Assembly: GCA_036940085.1 (NCBI GenBank)
Contig: JALLBK010000312.1
Coordinates: forward strand, 1 to 16,704
Direction of reading: 5' to 3'
DNA from: Discostella pseudostelligera
Lineage: Eukaryota; Bacillariophyta; Thalassiosirophyceae; Thalassiosirales; Thalassiosiraceae
DNA length: 16,704 nucleotides
The notes below the pieces were generated by a model. That model ran no database searches and was not told the origin of the DNA. It was given only the letters and a program-made list of their open reading frames with translations. Below, piece by piece: positions 8,930 through 16,704 of this stretch (within the stretch, counting starts at the first letter, position 1; the number at the start of each line of letters is the position of its first letter). The translations under genes and the position numbers were made by a program.

Positions 8930-9756
8930 GTACCATTATCACCTCATCTCTACGCCATTGTCTCATCGCCTTGATTGTCTTATCATCGTCATATTCATCG
9001 CGATCATTGCTATGTGGTCGTGCAGCTGGGCTCTCATGGCCTGAACTTGAACTTCATCACAATTCATAGTCACCATCCCCGTCGTCATCATCGCACCCGC
9101 CACCCGCACCATCCCGCGTCTTGTTCAGCGGCCAGAATTATGAAGCTTTTCGATGCTCAAGCACCGTGTGCCGAAAAAGAATGAAGTCTTGGTTCATCTA
9201 TGCTACTTTATTGATACCGCATTGCCATTCGCTTTCAGCAACCAGTTATACTAAACGAAGAATACCATCCTCCTACAACCGAGCGCACTCTCAACCAACA
9301 TCAATGGTTGCCGTCGGAGATGACTGTGTCAACATGCACAATCCACACAACTCCTTGCATTGGAAGATATGGTCTGTAATTAATGAGCTTGAAACCAATG
9401 GGATATCAAACTCGAACAATGCACATGTCCGTAGCAAGGAATGTCATAATATTGATGTGACCAATACCGTTGTACAAATTTTACGATATTGGGGAGACTT
9501 ATGGGCGGGGCAAAGTGACTGGCAGTCATTACTCAACAAAAAGGCACTGTTGCATGAAGTTGAGGAGTCCATTGTAGCTCTCCAATTTTTGGTTGATTGG
9601 CTGGAAGATAGGAGCAAGCAAAACAACAATTCTCCAGTAACCCTTGTCGACGTTTGCTGTGGCAAGGGGATTCTGTCCATGCTCGCGTCCTATCTGTTCC
9701 GTGGAAAGACAGCCTCTCACGTGTTCAGCATCATCATGTTGGATAAACAGCAGAAT
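8777..9756 (+). repeat. 980-bp tandem direct repeat, copy 2
   Basis: The second unit is directly adjacent to copy 1. After its last base the sequence continues into the rest of the methyltransferase gene (ATTAATTGG), whereas copy 1 runs into the start of copy 2. Only one base (A) is ambiguous at the junction, so there is no long microhomology. Confidence 0.95.
9140..9184 (+). other. Upstream ORF overlapping the methyltransferase start (ATGA)
   Basis: A 14-codon ORF starts at 9140 and stops at TGA 9182-9184, overlapping the main ATG at 9181-9183. It lies just after the candidate 5' UTR acceptor (AG at 9127-9128), so it would remain in the spliced leader. Termination-reinitiation or leaky scanning would be needed for the main protein. 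Confidence 0.45.
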
Positions 9757-10617
9757 ATTAATTGGAATCACATTGTCGAATCGAACAAACACGCGGAAAG
9801 TGAAGACCGACCAACAATCTTAACTTGGGGTGGATGCAACTTGCACGATGTTGACACCATTGTTGAGAGATTGGAGGGTTATGATACGTGTGGACCACTT
9901 GCACTTATTGGAATTCATTTATGCAAGCAACTGTCACCGTCTTGTATTGGCTTGGTAAATATTCTTGGACCGGAGAAATGTTCATTTCTATGCCTGGCGC
10001 CTTGCTGCCTTCCTCGGGTTGTGACGACTATGTCGAAGTCACGCAACGGTGGCATGATGCCTAAAAGGATTAAGAGTGCACAACAAATTCCTCTCACCAT
10101 TTCAGTGCGGACACACGAATCGGAAGAGGAGCGTCAGGCAAGGAAGGAAGCCAACCTACGACGTGATGGTGCGATGAAACGGACGTTTGCTGATGTTCCA
10201 TGTTATTTATGTTCTGAGACACACCCAATTCACAAATGCAATCTCTTGCCTCTCGATGAGAACGAGCGTATCGATATTTTTCAAAAGGCTGCTGCATTAA
10301 ATCCATGTTGGAAATGTGGTGAGACTGGACATTTTCGTGAGAACTGCCCCAAAACGGAACAGCCTTCGAGACCTCGGCTTGCCTTACCACCAACCATGGA
10401 TTTGGATGTCACAGGGTCGGAGTTGTGTAGTGAACAGGATGGCTACGGGCTATTTGAAGGTTACTGTCATCTTCTCGGCACTGCTGTTCAGCGAGCTGAT
10501 GTAAAAGTGTTAGATGTCGGTCTAGTGAACAATTCTGCATACCACGACAATGCAGCGAATCTTGACAACTGGAACCGAGATCGCAAATCTATTTTCATAG
10601 TTTCAACAACGTCATAG
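9181..10617 (+). CDS. Methyltransferase-like protein (Methyltransf_32/METTL25 type) with two zinc-binding motifs
   Basis: A single-exon frame of 478 codons from ATG 9181. Residues 1-20 are hydrophobic (WFIYATLLIPHCHSLSA) and could be a signal or targeting peptide. SAM-binding motif I is LVDVCCGKGILS (155-166). Downstream, IGIHLCKQLS (243-252) and LAPCCLPR (272-279) match the cysteine-rich Methyltransf_32 pattern known from METTL25-like proteins. The C-terminal part carries CYLCSETHPIHKC (341-353) and a retroviral-type CCHC knuckle CWKCGETGHFRENC (376-389; C-X2-C-X4-H-X4-C), suggesting RNA or nucleic-acid binding. The likely role is RNA methylation; the substrate is unknown. The frame opens with TTG at 9121, but ATG 9181 is the first good start. 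Its 5' part lies inside the 980-bp tandem repeat. It converges on the carrier gene with 16 bp between stops. Confidence 0.75.
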   Translation: MKSWFIYATLLIPHCHSLSATSYTKRRIPSSYNRAHSQPTSMVAVGDDCVNMHNPHNSLHWKIWSVINELETNGISNSNNAHVRSKECHNIDVTNTVVQILRYWGDLWAGQSDWQSLLNKKALLHEVEESIVALQFLVDWLEDRSKQNNNSPVTLVDVCCGKGILSMLASYLFRGKTASHVFSIIMLDKQQNINWNHIVESNKHAESEDRPTILTWGGCNLHDVDTIVERLEGYDTCGPLALIGIHLCKQLSPSCIGLVNILGPEKCSFLCLAPCCLPRVVTTMSKSRNGGMMPKRIKSAQQIPLTISVRTHESEEERQARKEANLRRDGAMKRTFADVPCYLCSETHPIHKCNLLPLDENERIDIFQKAAALNPCWKCGETGHFRENCPKTEQPSRPRLALPPTMDLDVTGSELCSEQDGYGLFEGYCHLLGTAVQRADVKVLDVGLVNNSAYHDNAANLDNWNRDRKSIFIVSTTS

Positions 10618-10633
10618 TAGATCAGCAAAGTAT

Positions 10634-12157
10634 CTATCTCTTACATAATGAAGTACTATCGTAACGTGAAAGCAATAGACCAAGCGATGTCCAGGCTGCA
10701 ATCGTAATGACAGACAACAGATATGACGGCAGATATACTTTCGCTACGATAGATGCGCTATCAGACAGTCCTTTCGCTTTCAACGTAAGAACAATCAGCT
10801 GAGCACCGGGAAGCCCAGAGTTGACAATCACCACCATTTTTGCCAAGCTTGGAACATCATCTAGAAAGCTACCGCAATCCATTGCTAGAATAATAAGACA
10901 GACGATTGCAGGTGTCACGATATGTCTAGAAAAGAAGAACCACGTATGCATTCGAATGGTAGGCTTCCGACGTCGTATCGCTGCCATTGTCTTGATACTG
11001 AACTGAGTTATTGACGACCTTCTCCTTTGCATGACAGCCCGGAAATCTCTGGAGGTTGATACCTCACCATGATCTTGTGTTTGTTCAGCTTGTGACTGGC
11101 ATACCAACCTATCATTGTTCCCAGCACCTGGAGTATCATCTGATGCCTGATGGTTCAAACTGGCCGCACAGATCAATGTTCCAACAGCAGCACTTGCACT
11201 GCCTAGCGCTTCGAGTGCCGAGCCAAGAAATCGCAATGCACCACCAGGACTGAACAATGCATTCCGGAGTGGCGGGATGCAAGCTGTGATGAATCCAAGA
11301 ACCATGGCCAAAAATCCTGGACTCTTGAATGTTTTTAGTATCCCATTTGCAACCTGTTGAAACATACTGCGTACTCTTGTTCCATGGGCTCGATGTATCA
11401 TTTGATCCCCTTCTGGCTGAACATTTGTCGCTTCTTCATTGTCTATTCTATCACTGACGTTATTTGGATCGATGTCATTGTGCACTTCAATATCGCCCTC
11501 GGAAGCTTCACTCTCGGAAGAATCCACAGATCGTTGGTGCTCCATGGCTGTCTGCAAGCGTTCACTGTTCATCTGACGTTTCTTTCCAGCAGCGACCAAT
11601 GTAGGATGTCCAAAGATCCAATACACCAAGTTCCACGCAAAGAAGTAAATAAATATCATGGCATTGGATTGTTCGGTGCAGCTTCGATATTTCACGGTAT
11701 TGTCGTCGTCAAGATCCCCCTCATAGAATGAATTGTACACTGCTGGAAACTCGCAAAGAGTTGGAAATATCAGAATCGGTAGAGCAATAATATTGGGAAA
11801 TGTAGCTGCAACCCTCAATGCATCGAAGTCCGTTTTATTTTCGACTTTGAAGAATGGTAGCATGCCGAGCAAGGATGCAACCCCATACGACAGGCATATC
11901 ACCCCTACCGCAGAAACCATGATAATCCAGAGCGAGCCTAACTTCTCGGGTGTTACAGCCGAAGCCAGCGTAGTATAAATTAATGGTAGGACGAGTAAAT
12001 CGAAGTTCATCTTGGAGATGGCATTCATAGCATGGGGAGGCAAGATAGGTATTGGTCGAGGTCGTATCGCAGCGACGTAGCCGATGGTACCTATTACAAA
12101 TACTTTCGCCACCGCACTCGCAGAAGCAACGATGACGGATCCAATGGCGACGGTCAT
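10634..12157 (-). CDS. Auxin efflux carrier family (PIN-LIKES type) membrane transporter
   Basis: A single-exon gene of 507 codons with ATG at 12157 and stop TAG at 10634. The N-terminal half has hydrophobic segments (KVFVIGTIGYVAAI at about 19-32, FDLLVLPLIYTTLAS, LWIIMVSAVGVICLSYG, FPNIIALPILIFPTLC). A long hydrophilic, acidic central loop follows (about 190-270, rich in S/E/D/N). The C-terminal half has further membrane helices, including SPGFLAMVLGFITACIPPLR and a last block starting VVIVNSGLPGAQLIVLTLKA. The two-bundle layout with a central loop, the FPNIIALPI segment and the conserved last block are those of the membrane transport protein family PF03547, closest to PILS proteins, which act at the ER in plants. 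The substrate in algae is not known. It is divergently transcribed from the gene at 12846. Confidence 0.85.
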   Translation of the reverse strand: MTVAIGSVIVASASAVAKVFVIGTIGYVAAIRPRPIPILPPHAMNAISKMNFDLLVLPLIYTTLASAVTPEKLGSLWIIMVSAVGVICLSYGVASLLGMLPFFKVENKTDFDALRVAATFPNIIALPILIFPTLCEFPAVYNSFYEGDLDDDNTVKYRSCTEQSNAMIFIYFFAWNLVYWIFGHPTLVAAGKKRQMNSERLQTAMEHQRSVDSSESEASEGDIEVHNDIDPNNVSDRIDNEEATNVQPEGDQMIHRAHGTRVRSMFQQVANGILKTFKSPGFLAMVLGFITACIPPLRNALFSPGGALRFLGSALEALGSASAAVGTLICAASLNHQASDDTPGAGNNDRLVCQSQAEQTQDHGEVSTSRDFRAVMQRRRSSITQFSIKTMAAIRRRKPTIRMHTWFFFSRHIVTPAIVCLIILAMDCGSFLDDVPSLAKMVVIVNSGLPGAQLIVLTLKAKGLSDSASIVAKVYLPSYLLSVITIAAWTSLGLLLSRYDSTSLCKR

Positions 12158-12845
12158 TGTCGATACGTTGTTGAGGCTAATTCATTGATTATTATTTGGG
12201 ATCGATATTGATATCGAAGCTCATCACCATCGTTGAAATCGTTGAGTTCGACGTCGACAGTGACGCAGACAAAAATGGCGGGGCGGGGCGGGGAGAAAGA
12301 GGGAAAAAATAGCGGGAAGAATGTTGGTGGCGGCGGCGATGAAAATGGCGAAAATGGCGGGAAGTGAATTTGGCGAAAATGGCGGGAAGACGTAAATGAG
12401 GCGAAAACCCGGTGCGCACAAAGACACGAGGCAGGGCTTGCTTGTTGTTGTTGCTGTTTGCTGTTGCTTGCTCTGATTCAACTCTCAACTCCGGCTCCCA
12501 TGATGTTGTTGTATCTACGGCCGCCCACTGTCGTCAAAGTAGTATCATCCTGCGTCAACCCCTTCATTAGTGCTCAAGAATATCAAGGTGAGTCTACAGG
12601 GTATTGGAGGCACGAGATTAAATGAGTGAGGCATTCGGAATTCGGGTGTTCGGGGCGTGAGATTTTTTATTGACGGTAGTACTCGTGCTAATATTGTTTG
12701 TCATTGTTGCGGTGTTCTCCTCACCAATTATCGATGACCACCCTTGCCTTACCCATTCAGATTTTGCGACACCGATGACGAGTGCTCTGCTCTACTCTTC
12801 TGAAATAATCTACTACAAATAATACTTTCAGAGACAGTGTGAAAT
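12158..12845. promoter_or_regulatory. Bidirectional promoter with GGCGGGAA / GGCGAAAA repeats
   Basis: The 688-bp spacer separates two divergent start codons. Between 12275 and 12395 it contains (A)GCGGGAA at 12312-12318, GGCGGGAA at 12356-12363 and 12381-12388, and several AATGGCGAAAATGGCG units, all close to E2F-type sites (TTTCCCGCC on the other strand). On the + strand a donor at 12588 (TATCAAG/GTGAGT) and an acceptor at 12759-12760 (CCCATTCAG) suggest a 173-nt 5' UTR intron. An ATG at about 12500 would open a short upstream frame that ends before 12846. Short - strand frames across this region are repeat-driven. Confidence 0.55.
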
Positions 12846-15077
12846 ATGACAAATCGCAACACTGAAATTTGGGCTACCCGCCTCCAGCGGGAAATTCTCG
12901 CCCTCGAATCCTCCGATGATGAATCGAAAAAGATTGAACTTCTGCCTCCATTCATAAAGACTATCGGTCATACGCTGAGTATTGAGGGAGGGATAGCCAA
13001 AATTGAGTTTCGTATTGACGTGGAATTGGCAGACGGTAATTCGCTTACTAATAAGGACGCAACTGCTGGGGAAGAAGTGGGAGGGGTCGCCACAGAAAAT
13101 ATCCATGATGATGAAAGTGAGGGAAAAGATGGTGCACTAGTAGATGAAAAGACGGGGCGCGAAGAAACTCCATCGAAATCGGAAGATACTACTGCAGAAA
13201 CTGAGACTGGGGGAGAGGACAAATCTAATCCACATGTGGTTCTAGTTCTCGATGCATCACTTTATTGGACTCCATCTTCGCATGCTGCTCAAAAGTCAAG
13301 TCCCCAAAGCTACCCATTTCAAAAACCAATCGCCATCATCAAGTCTGGATCATATCTTTTCTCGGGTGGGTCCACCATCCGCGATGGGGATGAAGTTGCA
13401 ATTGATCTCGATTGGACTCCAAGCATTCATCTTTCAGATGCTGCCACCAATGTTGCGCTCAAGATAAGGGAGTGTGTTAGGATTGGAGAGCCACTGCACC
13501 CGACAAGGCGAGAAGAACGTATCGAGGAGGATAGTCTCTCGGGGTCTCTTCTACGTGAAGCTCGTGAAGCGAAGGAAACTCTGTTGGAAACAAAAAAGGC
13601 CATGGCATCGATGTTTTCGTCTGGATTATCCTCCCTCAGCACAAAGGGATCATCTGCGGGCAAGTCTGTGAGCAAGAGTCTTTTCAGTTTAGGAGAAAGT
13701 CTCTCATCGTATGCCGAAGGCGGTTCCAGGTCAAACCTAGCTGAAGATTATGCAACAGATGATGCAACTCGGGAAGAAGCACCGCCTCCTGAGAAGGAAG
13801 TTGCGAAAGTTATCAAGGACGTTCCCGACATTGGAGATGAAATTAATCTCTCCGACGAGCCATGGAATCATTGTATTGGAATGTACTCGTGCAAGGCTAT
13901 TAAAAGGCCGGTATTTGTCGAAGATGCGATCGCAGAAGCTTCGAAGGCAGTCAAGGAGGTAAGGGATCACGTAATTGCATTCTCTAACTGCATCAACACT
14001 CACGTCCTTGCGCGTCTATATTCTGATTTGCAGGCTTCTCGTTCAGGATCCATGTTCAGTCGTTTCGCACAGTCTGCAAAGAGTGTTATGGAGGAGTCAT
14101 TCTTGATGATTACGGATAAGGCAATCGTCGAATTCAAAGCGAATAGGCTGAATGTTGGATCTGGGACTGGTAGGTTTGTTCCCTCTGCTTCTTGCGTGTC
14201 CAACAATTGCATCGACACTGATAAACTATTTCGTCTCAACCTACAGTCACATTCGCAATAAAGATCGAGGAAATGGCGAAGCTGAAATTTCGTCGTGAAG
14301 AGTCACTATCTCTTTTTTTCAAACGAGCCGCTGATGATCCGCTTGTTTACATGTGCCTCGACAGCGCTTTCGCTGTCCAGGACATTCAGAATGTATTGAA
14401 GCGTCACGGAGTTAAAGGAAAACACACAAATGCTGCGACTCAGCGGGCTGTTCAAACGGCCCTCAACTTGGTGGCCTTGATTCAACAGAAGGAGAAGGAG
14501 CTCATTGATAACCCAACTGTTGACCGGGTGAATGAGATCATGGATTTGTATAGACAATCAGCAGAGAAATTCGAGATTGCCGGTGATCCCCGTCATACTG
14601 AAGTACTGGCACATATGAAACGTTTCCTGAACCAACAATTTACAACAAGTATTCTTGATGGAACTTTTATGATGAGTGCATCAGCGGATATCCATAAAGT
14701 AGACTCTCCAAGAGGAGACGATGCAGTGCCGCAAGGGGAGATCTTGGACCAGCCTACATACAATCTTAGCAACGACGACGACGACGACGATCATGATGTG
14801 AAAGTAGNACGACGACGACGACGACGATCATGATGTGAAAGTAGCACTAACAAGTGTGAACGATTCTACGTTGCAGACCGTGGAGAACATGCTTGATGAG
14901 GCGGTTAAAGACTTGTCGGATCTCGGTGTGGATGATGATGGTATCAATGAAATTTTAACATCTCCCACCAATCGGACTGGCAAAGACGATCTCGCGGACC
15001 ATGACGACGCATTCGCGGAACTTGATGCCATGTGGAGTGACGCGGACAAAGAGTTAGATGAGCTGTTGAACTCGTAA
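12846..15077 (+). CDS. Conserved protein of unknown function, three exons, interrupted by an assembly error
   Basis: Exons: 12846-13958, 14034-14169, 14247-15077. Intron 1 (75 nt, GTAAGG...CTAAC...TTTGCAG) is stop-free and in frame; intron 2 (77 nt, GTAGGT...CTACAG) changes the phase correctly and joins RLNVGSGT to TFAIKIEEMAKLKFRREE. With the duplicated 37 nt at 14808-14844 discounted, the product is about 680 aa. The N-terminal third is acidic (rich in E/D/T). The middle has a Ser/Gly-rich segment (FSSGLSSLSTKGSSAGKS). The C-terminal half has the strongest protein character: SFLMITDKAIVEFKANR, then VYMCLDSAFAVQDIQNVLKR and NPTVDRVNEIMDLYRQSAEKF. The beta-rich then helical pattern could be a PH-like domain followed by helices (inference). 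The end is acidic with a poly-Asp run. I do not recognise a named family. Confidence 0.75.
13959..14033 (+). other. In-frame 75-nt intron
   Basis: AAGGAG/GTAAGG donor, TCTCTAACTG branch-like site, and GATTTGCAG/GCTTCT acceptor. Length 75 is similar to the neighbouring 77-nt intron. There is no stop in frame, so the ORF runs straight through and retention would add 25 residues. Confidence 0.8.
14170..14246 (+). other. 77-nt intron
   Basis: GGGACTG/GTAGGT donor and CAACCTACAG/TCACATT acceptor. Removal leaves G plus TC, forming GTC (Val), and links the two long open frames seamlessly; without it the frame ends at 14259-14261. Confidence 0.9.
14772..14844. repeat. 36-bp duplication flanking a single N (probable contig overlap)
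   Basis: Positions 14772-14807 and 14809-14844 are the same 36 bases: six ACG units, then ATCATGATG, then TGAAAGTAG. They are separated by one N at 14808. The second copy shifts the reading frame by one base. Removing one copy plus the N restores a continuous frame from DDDDDDHDVKV into ALTSVNDS and on to the stop at 15077. Confidence 0.95.
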
Positions 15078-15155
15078 TGGGTAACCGGCCTCTCTTAGAT
15101 AGAGTGATATTTTAAGTGTAGATACACAATCGCCGTCAATGGAGTGCGTATCTAG
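15078..15155. other. Short convergent intergenic spacer
   Basis: Seventy-eight AT-rich bases between the stop codons of the unknown gene (+) and the LRR-kinase (-). It must hold both 3' ends; I see no further gene. Confidence 0.5.
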
Positions 15156-16643
15156 TTATTCATGATTTGGTGCACCTGCACAGAATGCAAACTCGGGCAT
15201 TGCCGATAATTTCGTCTTGATGCTGCTGAAAGTGGGTCGTTCACACTGTCGCGGTTGCAATATCGAACTCATCAGATCAAACAACTTCCCTGCTCCTAGC
15301 ATCTCGCCCCTGCTTCTACCTAAGAAATCTGCTGGCTCCGTCAAATCAGGCAGTGCTGTGCGTAAATGCCAATCAAAAAGATCCTGTACGAGACGACCAA
15401 AGGCCAGCACTTCGATGGCCTCAAAACAATTCTCAGCGGCATCATCCTTATCATCGTAAACGAAGCTGGCTCCCCAATCCGACACCTTTGCTAACCCTCC
15501 ACTTGCCAAAATGTTGTGAAGATAAATGTCGCCATTGACCACCCGCACACTAGAGTGGATATGTTCGAGGCAGGATGCGACGTTCCATACCACACTGAGA
15601 ACTTGCTCCCTGCTCATGTTTTTGGCACTGTCGGATGGGCCAGCATCCCTAGTCACAGTTTGGAAGCTTGGAACTTTACCTAAAGCTTCGGCATCTTTGA
15701 TGAGCTCCATCACCATGCCTTCATGAGTAATGCGACCTTCATCATCTGAAATGTATATACCATCGGCAGTAACCGCAAGTGGATGGTTGACTAGACCGTT
15801 AATTGCTGCTTCATCCGCAGCAGTACCATCGGAGCCCATGCTGAACACGAATTTGCATTTGTGAGTGCAATATGAGCAAACATCCGATGGCACCGTTGGA
15901 GAATAGTTCAATTCGTCTCACCTTTCTTGTTTAAACACTTTCACTGCAACCTCTTTTCCGTTATGATTGCCGAGAAAGACAGTTCCAGATGCACCCCGTC
16001 CCAAGATATTGGATTCATCATAGGAAACACTAGACTTGGGAATAATTTTGTGTGTCGTCGGAGGACAGCTAAGAATCGGATTGCCCGCCAATGAAATCCA
16101 AGCCAACTTCGGTAGAGTAAGAAACTCCCGAGGAAGTGGAACATTGATATCATTGTTGGCAAGACGTATCAACTCAAGACTTTTGCATTCTCCCATTTCC
16201 GATGGAATCCTTGTTAACTTATTATGCGATAGCATTAATTTCCGCAGATTTACCAATTCCCTTACGTTTGGATCAATTGTCGCAATTTTGTTGTTTGTAA
16301 GAATTAGCCACACTAGGGATGACGATGGGAGATTCGATGACGAAAGTGTCGTTAAGACGTTGCCTCGAAGGGATAGCACGCGCAGTTGCTGCATTTTTCT
16401 GATGCAGTCTGGAATGGTCTCGAAGTTATTCTCACTTAAAAAGAGTATATCCAGCGATGTCAGTACTTCTAGACAAGATGGTAGTGATGTCAATCCGTTG
16501 CTGTTTAGGTCTAGTAGTTTCAAGTGGGCGAATCGGCCCCACAGATCAGCCGTGAGGAGGGTATCATTCCAGACTGGGCTCGACGAGAGATCAAGCTCGG
16601 TGGCGTCTGTCTTATCCTCTAGCACAGTGGATGTATCGGGCAT
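15156..16643 (-). CDS. Leucine-rich repeat protein kinase (TKL-like), two exons
   Basis: Exons 16643-15922 and 15840-15156 with an 81-nt intron (AAG/GTGAGA ... GTTCAG/CATGG) give 468 aa. Residues 36-195 form about six leucine-rich repeats (for example LKLLDLNSNGLTSLP, LRVLSLRGNVLTTL, LRKLMLSHNKLTRIP). The kinase domain follows: glycine loop GRGASGTV (215-222), VAVK lysine 235, candidate helix-C Glu251, catalytic loop VNGDIYLHN (342-350) and metal-binding DWG (362-364). HRD is changed to NGD and DFG to DWG, and no clear APE is present, but the catalytic Asp345, Asn350 and Asp362 remain. I see no signal peptide or membrane helix from this start, so it is probably cytosolic. The frame stays open to the window edge, so the start may lie further upstream. 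Partner and substrate are unknown. Confidence 0.8.
15841..15921 (-). other. 81-nt intron of the LRR-kinase
   Basis: On the - strand: CAAGAAAG/GTGAGA donor and GTGTTCAG/CATGGGC acceptor. Splicing joins AG with C to give Ser and turns VAVKVFKQE into a continuous kinase N-lobe. Unspliced, the frame stops at once (AGG TGA). Confidence 0.9.
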
Positions 16644-16704
16644 GGTTGATACTAGAACTTTGGTTTGATAATGCCCAACTCGACGTCGGCTTGTCAATTT
16701 TTCC

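Noticed and set aside
12192..12488. Small - strand gene upstream of the carrier
   Set aside because: The two overlapping frames are built from GGCGAAAATGGCGGG repeats and sit in the promoter; they have no domain or codon character.
14773..14832. A genuine duplicated poly-Asp tract within the protein
   Set aside because: The duplication is exact for 36 bases, contains the only N of the window and breaks the frame, so assembly error is the simpler reading.
16644..16697. Start of the LRR-kinase at 16697
   Set aside because: That codon is TTG. The first ATG in frame is at 16643, although an upstream ATG or exon beyond the window edge cannot be excluded.
1..16704. CRISPR arrays, rRNA, tRNA, integrated virus or bacterial operons
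   Set aside because: I saw no spaced palindromic repeats, no cloverleaf with A/B boxes, no ribosomal segments and no viral genes. The CCHC knuckle at 376-389 of the methyltransferase is in a cellular-looking protein with no protease, polymerase or integrase nearby.

Overview
The window looks like nuclear DNA of a eukaryotic alga, most likely a centric (thalassiosiroid-type) diatom. The reasons are: short GT-AG spliceosomal introns (about 60-99 nt, with GTAAGT/GTGAGT donors and CTAAC-like branch points); gene types typical of stramenopiles (full-size PDR/ABCG transporter, PIN-LIKES-type carrier, cytosolic LRR-protein kinase); tight convergent gene ends (16 bp and 78 bp); and trinucleotide-rich intergenic DNA. 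The species is inferred, not proven. A single N shows that it is draft assembly.

Layout. Positions 1-440 and 1231-1667 are low-complexity purine-rich repeats flanking a decayed + strand gene (about 452-1230) that seems to belong to a multicopy diatom family. Positions 1668-1915 are a relic of the first exon of an ABC transporter. Positions 7493-2083 (- strand) hold an intact 11-exon PDR/ABCG gene that I could splice completely to 1530 codons; it includes an 11-nt micro-exon encoding the core of the second Walker A motif. Positions 7494-8200 are a bidirectional promoter. Positions 7797-9756 are a near-perfect 980-bp tandem duplication that leaves a truncated methyltransferase copy (8201-8929) in front of the complete methyltransferase/zinc-knuckle gene (9181-10617). 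Positions 12157-10634 (- strand) hold an auxin-efflux-carrier (PILS-like) gene. Positions 12158-12845 are a second bidirectional promoter with GGCGGGAA (E2F-like) repeats. Positions 12846-15077 hold a three-exon gene of unknown function that is interrupted by an apparent assembly error (a 36-bp duplication around the N). From 15156 to the right edge on the - strand is a LRR-kinase gene of two exons.

Nothing ties the genes into one pathway. The transporter and the carrier are both membrane exporters or importers, the methyltransferase and the LRR-kinase look regulatory, and the neighbourhood reads as ordinary, gene-dense diatom chromosome. The most interesting points are the micro-exon P-loop, the asymmetric ATP sites of the transporter, several introns invisible to an ORF scan because they are stop-free and a multiple of three, the tandem duplication that separates a promoter from its gene, and the assembly-induced frameshift.
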